NCBI RefSeq assembly: GCF_024282095.1
Contig: NZ_JAMWZS010000010.1
Coordinates: 1 to 64,000, forward strand
Source of the DNA: Nitrosomonas sp.
GTDB taxonomy: Bacteria; Pseudomonadota; Gammaproteobacteria; Burkholderiales; Nitrosomonadaceae
DNA length: 64,000 nt
Reading direction: 5' to 3'
The first letter of the stretch is position 1. Every line of letters begins with the position of its first letter. This document shows, piece after piece, positions 39,010-48,277 of this stretch. The notes beneath the pieces were generated by a model. It worked only from the letters and a program-made list of their open reading frames with translations, was not told the DNA's origin and did not search any database. The translations under genes and the position numbers were made by a program.

Positions 39010-39993
39010 TTATTGAGAGGGATAATTACTGGTAATAAGATTTTTATCCATTCCGTATTTTTTAAGTAACTTGCCAAATGCACGCCGTTCCTTACCCACT
39101 AATTTTGCCGCCATGGATACGTTGCCATGCGCCTTCAGCAAAGCCTCAGTCAGATAACTTTGCTCAAAACTTGTGATGACATGTTTTTTTGCTTCATTGA
39201 ATTTCATATTCATCATACTGGCTTTACGACGGTCAACGCAGGTACGGCGATCTGCAATGCCCACCACCGGTGATTTGATATTAATCAGAAAGGTATCTGC
39301 GAGCAGATATTCCCGGCAGATCATGTTTTCCAGTTCACGAATGTTACCTGGCCATTGATATTGACCAAACCAAGCAATGGTTTCAGGATGCAATTTCTTT
39401 TGACCCAGATCATATCGTTTTGCACATGTTTCTAAGAAATGATTCGCTAACAATACAGCATCACCTTTACGTTGACGTAATGCGGGTAGCTTAAGATACA
39501 TGATCTTGATGCGAAATAATAAATCCATGCGAAAAACACCCTGCTCAGCCAGCTTGGTCAAATCCGCATTACTGGCAACAATAATCCGAACATTAGCTGC
39601 TTGTGTTCCACTTGCGCCTAATGGTCGGTATAACTGATCCTGTAAAAATCTGAGCAAAGTGACCTGCGCCTTAGGGGTTAGCGCATCAATCTCATCAAGA
39701 AAAAGTGTGCCGCGCTGTGCTTGTGAAATGAGCCCGAGATTATCCGATTGCGCATCGGTGTAGGCACCACGCTTATGACCGAATAACTCATTTTCTATCA
39801 ACAAATCGGGAATTGCGCCACAATTAACGGGAACAAAAGGGTATTTTTGACGGCTACTACCATAGTGAATTGCCCGCGCCACCAGTTCTTTTCCTGTACC
39901 TGTTTCACCTTCAATCAATACAGGTGCTTCACAATGCGCGATTTTTTCAACAACCTGCAGTGTTTCCAGAAAAGCTTGCGATTGCCCAATCAT
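39010..39993 (-). CDS. Sigma-54-dependent activator without receiver domain (eCIS regulator)
   Basis: 327 residues. It starts directly with the AAA+ domain, with Walker A GETGTGKE at residues 29-36 and Walker B GTLFLDEID near 97. The sigma-54 contact loop is GAYTDA (residues 76-81) instead of GAFTGA. A Fis-type helix-turn-helix ends the protein (GNVSMAAKLVGKERRAFGKL). There is no sensory domain, as in PspF, so control must come from a partner or from expression level. Immediately downstream, on the same strand, are the two candidate sites and the sigma-54 promoter of the eCIS operon. AGGAG precedes the ATG. Confidence 0.88.
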   Translation of the reverse strand: MIGQSQAFLETLQVVEKIAHCEAPVLIEGETGTGKELVARAIHYGSSRQKYPFVPVNCGAIPDLLIENELFGHKRGAYTDAQSDNLGLISQAQRGTLFLDEIDALTPKAQVTLLRFLQDQLYRPLGASGTQAANVRIIVASNADLTKLAEQGVFRMDLLFRIKIMYLKLPALRQRKGDAVLLANHFLETCAKRYDLGQKKLHPETIAWFGQYQWPGNIRELENMICREYLLADTFLINIKSPVVGIADRRTCVDRRKASMMNMKFNEAKKHVITSFEQSYLTEALLKAHGNVSMAAKLVGKERRAFGKLLKKYGMDKNLITSNYPSQ

Positions 39994-40169
39994 AGAATTT
40001 AAGCTCCTTGATTAGTGCTTACTTGAAAAACCAGCTATTGACTCTGTTTACAATGAGCCTAATACTACTTTAGCAGACTGCATAGACTCTGTTAAATAGA
40101 AATATTTCTATTAACCATTGTGCAACATGAAAACAAATCTGCATTGTGATTTTTTTCACAGATAGATAA

Positions 40170-40202
40170 GTAAAACCTCCCGGAAGCTTCTCGTGGTTTT
40201 AC
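40170..40202. repeat. Hairpin between activator gene and tRNA-Val
   Basis: Inverted repeat GTAAAACC / GGTTTTAC, with an internal palindrome GAAGCTTC. There is no T-run. It may be the terminator of the tRNA transcript or part of an old tail region; nothing more can be said. Confidence 0.35.
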
Positions 40203-40270
40203 AGTCTGCTTTTCAAGAATTGCTGCGATTTTATCGTGTATGGGAGTATGGATTGCTGCGGAATCTGATT

Positions 40271-40347
40271 TGGTAGGCGCGATTGGATTCGAACCAACGA
40301 CCCCCACCATGTCAAGGTGGTGCTCTAACCAACTGAGCTACGCGCCT
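40271..40347 (-). tRNA. tRNA-Val (GAC)
   Basis: The minus strand folds into a full cloverleaf of 77 nt including an encoded CCA. The acceptor stem AGGCGCG / CGCGCCT is perfect, the anticodon stem CCACC / GGTGG carries loop TTGACAT with anticodon GAC, and the T-arm reads GGTTCGAATCC. It lies at the edge of the eCIS island, where integration could have occurred, but no duplicated tRNA end was seen. Confidence 0.97.
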
Positions 40348-40358
40348 GGGAAGAGCGG

Positions 40359-40387
40359 ATTCTAACTGAAACGGCTAATCGGTACAA
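40359..40387 (-). promoter_or_regulatory. Sigma-70 promoter of tRNA-Val
   Basis: Minus strand TTGTAC-N17-TAGAAT, ending 11 bp upstream of the tRNA 5' end, at ideal spacing. Confidence 0.65.
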
Positions 40388-40448
40388 TTCATATATGCGC
40401 TGGTAGCCAAAATAGTGATTGTTTTAGCCATTCAGACTTAATTAAAAT

Positions 40449-41234
40449 TTATTCCAGACATTCTGGATTCTTTCTCAGACTACGCCGTGCATAGTAGGCA
40501 AAACCCACTGCGCTACGCTGCCCGCGCAGAATCCAGTCATGTGCTTCCCGTCCCAGATCCGGATCAATGAGCTGAATCTTACCCGCCGATGCCGCCAACA
40601 GGTGCATGCGCGCAGCCCGTTCAAAAGCAATGGATAACATGCAGGTTTCTTCAATACTCGAACAGGCAACCAGCAAGCCATGATGCGCTAATAATAAGGC
40701 ACGTTTGCTGCCAATGGCCTTGGAAATCAACTCACCTTCTTCGTTACCTACCGGCACGCCCGGCCACTTGGGCATAAAAGCCACATCATCATAGAGCACG
40801 CAATTATCCATATGCGATATTTCCAGCGGTACTTCCAACATACTGAGTGCAGCCGTATGGACTGCATGGGTATGCACAATGCATTGCACGTCCGGCCTGG
40901 CGCGGTAAAGCCATGAATGAAAGCGATTTGCCGGATTCGCCATGCCGTCGCCCTGTAAAACTTCCAGATCTTCATTGACGAGCAACAGGTTACTCGCACA
41001 AATTTCATCAAAGCCCAACCCAAGTCTTTGCGTCAAATAAGTCCCCGGTTTTTCGCCACGCGCCGTGATTTGCCCGGCTAACCCTGAATCGTGCCCGTTA
41101 TCAAACAAAATGCGACAGGTTAGTGCCAGCTTCTGTGCTTGGGTGTAATTTGTCCCTTGCAGATGCATATCCATCTGCGCAAAGGACTGTTTAATCAACT
41201 GGTCTTTATCCAGGTTAAAAGTGTTATTGGTCAT
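40449..41234 (-). CDS. Class II aldolase/adducin-family protein
   Basis: 261 residues of the class II aldolase/adducin fold. Zinc-ligand-type histidines are seen in CIVHTHAVHTAALSM near residue 120 and LLAHHGLLV near residue 183. Typical substrates of the family are sugar phosphates (fuculose-, ribulose- and rhamnulose-phosphate), but this cytosolic member has the adducin-like form often annotated only at family level. The substrate cannot be told. It has no operon partners of obvious pathway. Confidence 0.85.
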   Translation of the reverse strand: MTNNTFNLDKDQLIKQSFAQMDMHLQGTNYTQAQKLALTCRILFDNGHDSGLAGQITARGEKPGTYLTQRLGLGFDEICASNLLLVNEDLEVLQGDGMANPANRFHSWLYRARPDVQCIVHTHAVHTAALSMLEVPLEISHMDNCVLYDDVAFMPKWPGVPVGNEEGELISKAIGSKRALLLAHHGLLVACSSIEETCMLSIAFERAARMHLLAASAGKIQLIDPDLGREAHDWILRGQRSAVGFAYYARRSLRKNPECLE

Positions 41235-41304
41235 GTTCTCTCACTTGATTGTATTCATAACAGGCTGTTAAAGGACAGTGACACGAGTGTTTCCTATCGT
41301 AGAC

Positions 41305-41709
41305 TCAAAACTCATCGTCACTCGAAAAAAATCGTTCAATCACGCGCCGGTCGCGCTTGGTTGGCCGGCCTTTGGTAAAAAAGGGCTCAGGTTGCGCTTT
41401 TAAGCGAGCCACCAGCATTTCCCGTCGTGCTCGGCTTTCATCCGTTTCGCTATAAAGCTGCTGCGCCTGCGTTGCGGAGCCTCGCTTATTGGATAATGCC
41501 AGTATTTTAATCACGTATTGAACATTACCGATACGGATCGTCAGCATATCCCCCACTGCAACCACTTTGGCAGGCTTGATCCGATGATCATTCAACGTAA
41601 CCCTGCCACGTTCAATCGCATCAGCCGCCAAAGAGCGGGTTTTAAAAAAACGTGCCGCGAACAGCCATTTATCAATACGATATTTTTCTATACTACCATC
41701 TGATTGCAT
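41305..41709 (-). CDS. hslR: Hsp15-like S4-domain RNA-binding protein
   Basis: 134 residues with an S4 domain at the N-terminus: YRIDKWLFAARFFKTRSLAA, then GRVTLNDHRIKPAKVVAVGD. A basic tail (TKGRPTKRDRRVIERFF) follows. This is the Hsp15 layout; Hsp15 rescues nascent chain-blocked 50S subunits. It is 7 bp from the hydrolase-OsmC gene on the same strand. Confidence 0.88.
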   Translation of the reverse strand: MQSDGSIEKYRIDKWLFAARFFKTRSLAADAIERGRVTLNDHRIKPAKVVAVGDMLTIRIGNVQYVIKILALSNKRGSATQAQQLYSETDESRARREMLVARLKAQPEPFFTKGRPTKRDRRVIERFFSSDDEF

Positions 41710-41716
41710 AACAAAA

Positions 41717-42949
41717 TCAATCTATTATACTGGTTTCTATCTGCATCTTATTTTGCAGGGTTTTATGGACAGGGCATTGATTCGCAATTTCCAATAACCG
41801 GGCGCGTTGTTTCGGATCCAGATTGCCTGTCAATTGAATGACGCGCGTAATCCTGTCAATGAGTGCAGGTTGTTCCTCACAACTGACGCAATCTTCCGCA
41901 TGAATCCGACTGTGGTGCAATTCGACTTGGATATCTTGCAAATCAAGCTGCTTATGATTGGCATACATGCGTAGCGTCATCGAGGTACAACTACCCAATG
42001 CGGCGAGCAGCAATTCGTAGGGATTCGGCCCAAGATCGGCGCCTCCCATGGCGATGGGTTCGTCACTGATTAGCGTATGATGTTGCATCGAGATTTCACG
42101 CGTAAATTTTTTATCCCGTTCGCACACAATAACACTACCCGGCGCAACCGCTTGCATTTCCGAATCTGCTTTTTTAACTGGAATTTGATCTGTTGCCAGA
42201 TAGCGACTCGCCCATGCCGATAAAACTTCTGCAACATACCGGGAATCTTCAGGGTTGGACAACAGGTGGTCCGCATGATCCAACGACACAAAACTTTTGG
42301 GATGTTTGGCGGCAGTATATATTCGTGTCGCTTCGTCGATAGGCACCACATCATCCAGCGGCGAATGAAATATCAATAAGGCTTTTTCCAAGGCTTTAAT
42401 ATGCGCGACAGAATTGTATTTTTCCAGATCATCAACAAATTGGTGTTGAATTTTGAAACTTCTGCCACCCAGCTCAACTTGCACCGATTGTTGATTCTTT
42501 AATTGCTGATAGGAATCCGCAAACAAATGCTTAATATGCGCCGCAGTCGCCGGCGCTCCGATCGTGACTACCGCCTTGACAGCCGCAAGATCCTGAGCCG
42601 CAGCGAGCACAGCAGAACCGCCCAGGCTATGCCCGATTAACAGGGACGGCGCGGCATAGTGCGCTTCGAGATAATGAGCCGCCGCCAATAAATCCTGCAA
42701 ATTCGACGAAAAATTGGTGTTTGAAAAATCGCCCTGACTATTCCCCAGCCCAGTAAAATCAAAGCGCAATACAGCAATCCCAAAATCGGCTAAAGCACGT
42801 GCGATCCGTGTAGCCGCCAGATTATTTTTAGAACAGGTAAAGCAATGCGCAAATAATGCATACGATTTAACAGCGCCGGACGGCATTTCCAGCGAGCCCG
42901 ATAAAGATTCACCGTGCGCGTTCTTGAATACGGTTTCAATTCTTGGCAT
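41717..42949 (-). CDS. Bifunctional alpha/beta hydrolase-OsmC family protein
   Basis: 410 residues from ATG 42949, with GGGG nine bases upstream; the frame opens at 43045 but the extra 32 residues are not conserved-looking. The N-terminal hydrolase has the nucleophile elbow LIGHSLGGSAVL near residue 106 and an HADHLL His. The C-terminal ~130 residues are an OsmC/Ohr-type domain (GGADLGPNPYELLLAALGSCTSMTLRMYANH), with the resolving-type cysteine in CVSCEEQ and the catalytic-type Cys in GSCTS. Such fusions are thought to deal with peroxides or lipid hydroperoxides. No regulator gene is adjacent. Confidence 0.85.
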   Translation of the reverse strand: MPRIETVFKNAHGESLSGSLEMPSGAVKSYALFAHCFTCSKNNLAATRIARALADFGIAVLRFDFTGLGNSQGDFSNTNFSSNLQDLLAAAHYLEAHYAAPSLLIGHSLGGSAVLAAAQDLAAVKAVVTIGAPATAAHIKHLFADSYQQLKNQQSVQVELGGRSFKIQHQFVDDLEKYNSVAHIKALEKALLIFHSPLDDVVPIDEATRIYTAAKHPKSFVSLDHADHLLSNPEDSRYVAEVLSAWASRYLATDQIPVKKADSEMQAVAPGSVIVCERDKKFTREISMQHHTLISDEPIAMGGADLGPNPYELLLAALGSCTSMTLRMYANHKQLDLQDIQVELHHSRIHAEDCVSCEEQPALIDRITRVIQLTGNLDPKQRARLLEIANQCPVHKTLQNKMQIETSIID

Positions 42950-43312
42950 TGTCGATTGCCCCTTTATAGCGAATCCTGTCAAAACCCTGTAAGCCACAGG
43001 ATAATATGCAAATAGTATCAAAAAACGATTTTGGAAACCCATCATTCGTCGGCAAAAGCAATACTAAATCACCTCCGACAAGGCGTTACGCTGCCAAAAT
43101 CGACTAACTGATAGCACCTCTGTGCCGCGACGCACTGAAGCGAGATCGCACAGGGACGGCACCCCGTACTTGTACGATGAGAAGATTCGAACTGCTTTGG
43201 TACAATCACTTGTTAATCGCACTATCATCAGTTATGTTATTGCACTTCAAAAGCAAATCAGCGTTGATGAATAGAATTTCTACTACCGCACTCAATTGAT
43301 AAAAGGATTGTT

Positions 43313-43912
43313 ATGCCAACTCAATCAAAATTGCCATCACGCAAATCTCAGTTTGCGATTTTATTTGGAATTTTGGCAATTTTTGTAGCGTTTGGTGCGC
43401 TGTATCACGCAAGTTCGCAAGGCGATTCATCCGAAACCTATCCGAAAGGCTTTCGCGGCGGTGCTTGTACCATACAAACTGAAGCGCTCACCATCGGTTA
43501 TTCGGGATACTATCTTCCCGACGACTACGTAGCGCCTCAAGATACCATCAGATCACCGCACATACCTGTGCAATGCGGCAAAATACCCGAGCCCGGCACA
43601 TTGAATATCACGATTGATCTGTTGTATCCGGAATCGGCCCGCGATATTCCATTGGCGCTACGTTTAGTAAAAGTAGAGTTCCATGATGATAAAGAAAAAG
43701 AACATGAGATACTGTCAGTACCCGCACAGCAACATCCATTCGGAGTAATCACCCAGTCATTTCGAATGAGTGAAGTAGGACAGTATATTTTATATCTGGA
43801 TAGCAAAAATACCGGAACTGCCGACTTTCAAGTAAAAGTTCCCATAAAAGTCGGCTTTGATTGGAAAGATCATTTCAAAAGAACTTTTTCAACATTTCTC
43901 AGAAAAGATTGA
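43313..43912 (+). CDS. Membrane-anchored protein with paired-cysteine beta domain
   Basis: 199 residues. A membrane helix at ~17-33 (AILFGILAIFVAFGALYHA) anchors a soluble domain that begins GGACTIQTEALTIGYSGYYLP and includes CGKIPEPGTLNITIDLL and ESARDIPLALRLVKVEF. These features align by eye with the protein at 48278 (C...CTEIPKEGETLW...RDMPVGIKIVRG), so the two look like distant relatives. The rest of the fold looks like beta sandwich. Function is unknown. It lies upstream of YjfB-like and kinase genes, and AAGG precedes the start. Confidence 0.75.
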   Translation: MPTQSKLPSRKSQFAILFGILAIFVAFGALYHASSQGDSSETYPKGFRGGACTIQTEALTIGYSGYYLPDDYVAPQDTIRSPHIPVQCGKIPEPGTLNITIDLLYPESARDIPLALRLVKVEFHDDKEKEHEILSVPAQQHPFGVITQSFRMSEVGQYILYLDSKNTGTADFQVKVPIKVGFDWKDHFKRTFSTFLRKD

Positions 43913-44047
43913 TATCGCAACAAATCATTCATCGCTGTTGCAGTAACTTGGCACATTCGGTATCGATAATGGAAATCCTAGTTCGTATCCTAAAATAACG
44001 TACACCACATGCCGCTATTAGCACTGTAAATGATAAGGAGAATTTTT

Positions 44048-44248
44048 ATGGACGTGACAGGTATAGCAAATGTGGCAACGACAATGGCGGAAACCAGCAC
44101 CAACCAGGCAGTCAGTATCGCCGTGCTTAAAAAAGCGATGGATCTGAGTGCGGCTGGCGCACTTGCTTTGATTGAAGCGATTCCGGATACTCAACCCATA
44201 CAAAATTTGCCCCCGCATCTCGGGCAAAACATCAATACCACCGCTTAG
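44048..44248 (+). CDS. YjfB-like small protein
   Basis: 66 residues (MDVTGIANVATTMAETSTNQ, then VLKKAMDLSAAGALALIEAI), matching the YjfB family of small proteins in many bacteria, sometimes called putative motility proteins without firm function. An upstream in-frame ATG (44030) is possible, but AAGGAG 7 bases before ATG 44048 supports this start. A strong terminator follows, so the gene is transcribed alone or with the gene before. Confidence 0.8.
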   Translation: MDVTGIANVATTMAETSTNQAVSIAVLKKAMDLSAAGALALIEAIPDTQPIQNLPPHLGQNINTTA

Positions 44249-44271
44249 TTTTTATGTTTTCTCCGTTCTGA

Positions 44272-44299
44272 CAGCGCTACTGGATAGCGCTGTTTTTTT
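44272..44299 (+). terminator. Rho-independent terminator after the YjfB-like gene
   Basis: CAGCGCTA / TAGCGCTG stem (8 bp, perfect) with a CTGGA loop, followed by seven T residues. Confidence 0.9.
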
Positions 44300-44547
44300 A
44301 TGGATTGAAAAATACGCCATTGAAATTAGAGCGATCTCAATTAAGAGCCGGTTTTGTTGTAATAGCGCATATTATGTTTTCATTTTGCTCAGCATTTCTT
44401 TAGAATTTCTCTCTCGAACTCAGTATCGCACTGTAAGATCATAGTGTGGAATGACATCAGGATTAGCAGAAAACCGTTAGCAATCAATTTACTGTCTAAT
44501 AGCTTTGAGTCTAGAAACTATCAACCCAGGACATAGCACAACCTTAC

Positions 44548-46455
44548 ATGTTTTCCGAACCTGACTTTGATCTGACAACTTTCGATTCGCCGGAATCCCA
44601 GCAAAAGCGGTTTTGCCTTCTCGGCAAAATAGCAGAAATCGGCGATTGGTCTTACATTCTCAAAACAAATATTACGACCTGGTCGGAATATCTCTATGAT
44701 TTTTATGAGTTAGATAAAAGCTTTCATTGCTCAATCCTACTTGAAGGCACTCATTTCTACAGAGAGTCCGAAAAAGAAAAAATGCGCGCATTGATCGAGC
44801 ATGCCACTTCAGCAAAAACAAAGTGTACTGAAGAATTTATGATTGTGATGCACGATGGCAGGCTTAAATGGCACGCCACCACCATCTATCCCATGCTTGA
44901 TGAGCACAGAGACTTAGTCGGTTTATACGGTGTTTTACAAAATATCTCTCAGAAAAAGCAAACAGAAGAACATAAAAAGAAAGAGCACCTTCTCTACAAT
45001 TATATACTGGATAGATTGCCTACCGAATTGGTCGTGCTGAATAAGGAAGGCCGTTATATTTATGCCAATGATGCAGCCATTAAATGCAGAGAACGCTGTA
45101 GCATGATAACTGGAATGAATCATGGTGAATATAATGTTCCCGGGAATTGGATTTCTGCTGCTGAATCAAGACACAATGCAGTGATGAAAGAATGCATGGT
45201 GCATAAAAAACCGGTTACTTTTGAAGAAAAGCTCACCGATTCTGAGGGCACAGAACGAACCTATATGCGCAACATGTATCCTCTGTTGGATGAAAACGGG
45301 GATGCGGAGTTTCTGATCAGATACGGTGTGGATATCAGCGCTAGAAAAAAAAGCGAACTGGATTTGCAGCGCATGGCCTTTGTTGCTGAAAAAACCAATG
45401 GCATCGTCATGATCACCGATCATGAAAAAAAAATTATATGGGTGAATAATAGCTTTGAAAGAATCCTGGGATATCGATCCGAAGAGGTCGTAGGGTTTGA
45501 TCCGGCAGATTTTCTCCAGGGTCCAGAAACTTCTATCGAAACAATCCGGGAAATCGCTTGCTCGCTGCAGAATACAGGGACATTCTCCGGTGAAATTCTG
45601 AATTACACCAAGAGTGGTAACAAGATCTGGCTCTATCTCGATATCGCTGCAGTCTATGACGATGCCGGTAAATTGATCAATTACGTGGCTGTTGAGAATG
45701 ATATTACGCTGATAAAAATGGCAGAGCAGCGACACCAAAAAGCCATGGAAAAAGAACGTGAACTGAATCGTTTTAAAACCCAGTTCGTCAGCCTGGCCTC
45801 ACACCAGTTCCGCACACCGCTTGCCACCATTCGTTCCAGCATCGATCTACTGGATCTAAAAATGGAATCAATCGATCTCAGTCCTTCTTTTGTGGAGTTC
45901 TTTCAGAAACACAAAGCTGTCATGGCTGAAGAAACGATCCGCATGACGGAACTCATGGAAAACATTCTGGATATCGGGCGAATTGACGAAGGAAAAATAG
46001 AATTATGCAAGAAGAATCTACCGTTCAGGCGGTTCATGGATGAATTTGTCGAGTCTAATGCTGAACCCAATGGACAACAGAGAAAACTCAATTACCAGTT
46101 TGATACATCAGACCGCATCATTAGTGTTGATGAAATTCTGCTACGGAATGTTTTGCGCAATATCGTGTCAAACGCTTTTAAATATTCTGCAGGCAAACCA
46201 GCGCCCGACCTGATGGTTACTTTCCATGACAGTGCGTATTTAATAACGATCAAGGACTATGGCATCGGTATCCCGGAAAAAGACCAGCCATTCCTGTTTC
46301 AATCGTTTTTCAGAGCATCAAATGCCAAGATTTTTCCTGGCAGCGGGCTTGGACTCATGATCGCCAAGAAATTAATCATGATACACGGTGGAAACATCAG
46401 CTTTGAAAGTACAGTCGGCAATGGTTGCACAGTAACGATTCAATTACCCCTATAA
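44548..46455 (+). CDS. Cytoplasmic PAS-domain sensor histidine kinase
   Basis: 635 residues, no membrane segment. Three PAS-type domains are visible: ~25-140, ~155-275 (YILDRLPTELVVLNKEGRYI) and ~285-400 (GIVMITDHEKKIIWVNNSFERI). The third resembles a LOV domain but has GFDPADFLQG where the flavin-binding cysteine would be, so it is probably not photoactive. The kinase core follows: H-box SLASHQFRTPLATIRSS, N-box NIVSNAFKYSA, and G-boxes DYGIGIPEKD and GSGLGLMIAKK. It ends against the start of a response regulator, its likely partner. The stimulus is unknown. Confidence 0.88.
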   Translation: MFSEPDFDLTTFDSPESQQKRFCLLGKIAEIGDWSYILKTNITTWSEYLYDFYELDKSFHCSILLEGTHFYRESEKEKMRALIEHATSAKTKCTEEFMIVMHDGRLKWHATTIYPMLDEHRDLVGLYGVLQNISQKKQTEEHKKKEHLLYNYILDRLPTELVVLNKEGRYIYANDAAIKCRERCSMITGMNHGEYNVPGNWISAAESRHNAVMKECMVHKKPVTFEEKLTDSEGTERTYMRNMYPLLDENGDAEFLIRYGVDISARKKSELDLQRMAFVAEKTNGIVMITDHEKKIIWVNNSFERILGYRSEEVVGFDPADFLQGPETSIETIREIACSLQNTGTFSGEILNYTKSGNKIWLYLDIAAVYDDAGKLINYVAVENDITLIKMAEQRHQKAMEKERELNRFKTQFVSLASHQFRTPLATIRSSIDLLDLKMESIDLSPSFVEFFQKHKAVMAEETIRMTELMENILDIGRIDEGKIELCKKNLPFRRFMDEFVESNAEPNGQQRKLNYQFDTSDRIISVDEILLRNVLRNIVSNAFKYSAGKPAPDLMVTFHDSAYLITIKDYGIGIPEKDQPFLFQSFFRASNAKIFPGSGLGLMIAKKLIMIHGGNISFESTVGNGCTVTIQLPL

Positions 46456-47139
46456 GTGACAACGATGAATAACTCACTGATTCTTGTCATAGAAGACGAA
46501 AAAGCATTGCGTGAAAACATATCTGACATTATTGCGCATTACGGTTTTCACGTCATCAGCGCGCCTGCCGGTGAGGAAGGCGTCCAAATGGCGATGGAAC
46601 ATACGCCGGATATCATCATTTGCGATATTATGTTGCCGGGAATAGACGGTTTTGACGTGTTCTCTCGAATAAAACAAATACCGCAACTACCGCCCACCGC
46701 ATTTATATTCCTTACCGCGAAATCGACTCGTTCCGATACGCGTACAGGGATGGATATGGGGGCCGATGACTATCTGACCAAGCCATTTACCAAGGAAGAA
46801 TTGATCAACAGTATAAAAGCACGGCTTGAGAAACTGTCAAAAACCAATAGGTACCGCTCGGAACAGGATGCATTAATTGAGGCGACATTTGATAAAATCA
46901 CGAACCTCACCAAAGCGGAACGCAGAGTACTGAATCAGATAGCCGAAGGTTTCACCACCCCACAAATTGCCCAAAAGTTATTTGTGAGCAAAAAAACGAT
47001 AGAAAATCACCGCGTCAACATCTCGAGAAAACTGGATCTGAGCGGACCCAATAGCCTGATCAGTTTTGCATTGCGGCTAAAAGCACAGAAACCAGGCAAT
47101 CAGTTTCCGGATGATCTGGCGTCGACCTCAGCACACTGA
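46456..47139 (+). CDS. LuxR/NarL-family response regulator, partner of the PAS kinase
   Basis: 227 residues (start GTG 46456 directly after the kinase stop; ATG 46465 also possible). Receiver domain with VIEDEKALREN, phosphoacceptor in IIICDIMLPGIDGFD and Lys in DDYLTKPFTKEE. C-terminal LuxR-type helix-turn-helix: LTKAERRVLNQIAEGFTTPQ, then SKKTIENHRVNISRKL. It forms an operon with the kinase and lies ~200 bp upstream of amoC, so a regulatory link with amoC is possible but only positional. Confidence 0.9.
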   Translation: MTTMNNSLILVIEDEKALRENISDIIAHYGFHVISAPAGEEGVQMAMEHTPDIIICDIMLPGIDGFDVFSRIKQIPQLPPTAFIFLTAKSTRSDTRTGMDMGADDYLTKPFTKEELINSIKARLEKLSKTNRYRSEQDALIEATFDKITNLTKAERRVLNQIAEGFTTPQIAQKLFVSKKTIENHRVNISRKLDLSGPNSLISFALRLKAQKPGNQFPDDLASTSAH

Positions 47140-47190
47140 ACTTCTTTATCAGCAACCAAAGATCCATAGAAAACAGGTTGTGATTATAAA

Positions 47191-47210
47191 AATGAGTGGA
47201 TCCACTCATT
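47191..47210. promoter_or_regulatory. Perfect 20-bp palindrome upstream of amoC
   Basis: AATGAGTGGATCCACTCATT is fully self-complementary. It lies 52 bp after the response regulator stop and 130 bp before the amoC start. It could be an operator or a terminator stem for the kinase/regulator operon (no loop, no T-run). Confidence 0.6.
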
Positions 47211-47214
47211 GTAA

Positions 47215-47237
47215 AAGAATAGTAACCGGCTATTCTT
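47215..47237. repeat. Second inverted repeat upstream of amoC
   Basis: AAGAATAG-TAACCGG-CTATTCTT, an 8-bp perfect stem with a 7-base loop, 4 bp after the palindrome. Together they form a compact structured block in the amoC upstream region. Confidence 0.55.
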
Positions 47238-47318
47238 AATCTCGTAGAAAAGGGTTTATGGAAACATTACATAGAAAATGACGGATGTTTTGATAAACCT
47301 TGATACTGCGTTACTTAA

Positions 47319-48149
<831 letters not shown>

Positions 48150-48176
48150 TCTCATCAGATATTGATGGCAATATTT

Positions 48177-48206
48177 CCCATGGCCTGCGCACTCACAGGT
48201 CATGGG
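48177..48206 (+). terminator. Hairpin after amoC
   Basis: CCCATGGCCTG / CAGGTCATGGG stem with one mismatch and an 8-base loop, 28 bp after the amoC stop. It lacks a long T-run, so it may act as an attenuator or mRNA stabiliser before the next gene. Confidence 0.55.
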
Positions 48207-48212
48207 TTAATA

Positions 48213-48225
48213 GGCTGTTGAAAAA
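48213..48225 (+). repeat. Left copy of an inverted 13-bp repeat
   Basis: GGCTGTTGAAAAA, repeated exactly in inverse orientation at 49015-49027. The sequence resembles known insertion-sequence ends. The pair encloses the gene at 48278 and is about 815 bp apart. Confidence 0.55.
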
Positions 48226-48277
48226 GAATAAAGACACTCAATAAACTACTAATCAATAAGTGTAGGAGGTTCATATA

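Noticed and set aside
40092..40310. Open frame starting MVGVVGSNPIAPTKSD
   Set aside because: Its first codons are the tRNA-Val sequence read in frame, a well-known false gene pattern.
40271..40347. tRNA-Val as the attachment site of the eCIS island
   Set aside because: No duplicated tRNA 3' end was found at the other border near 11.9 kb and no integrase gene is present.
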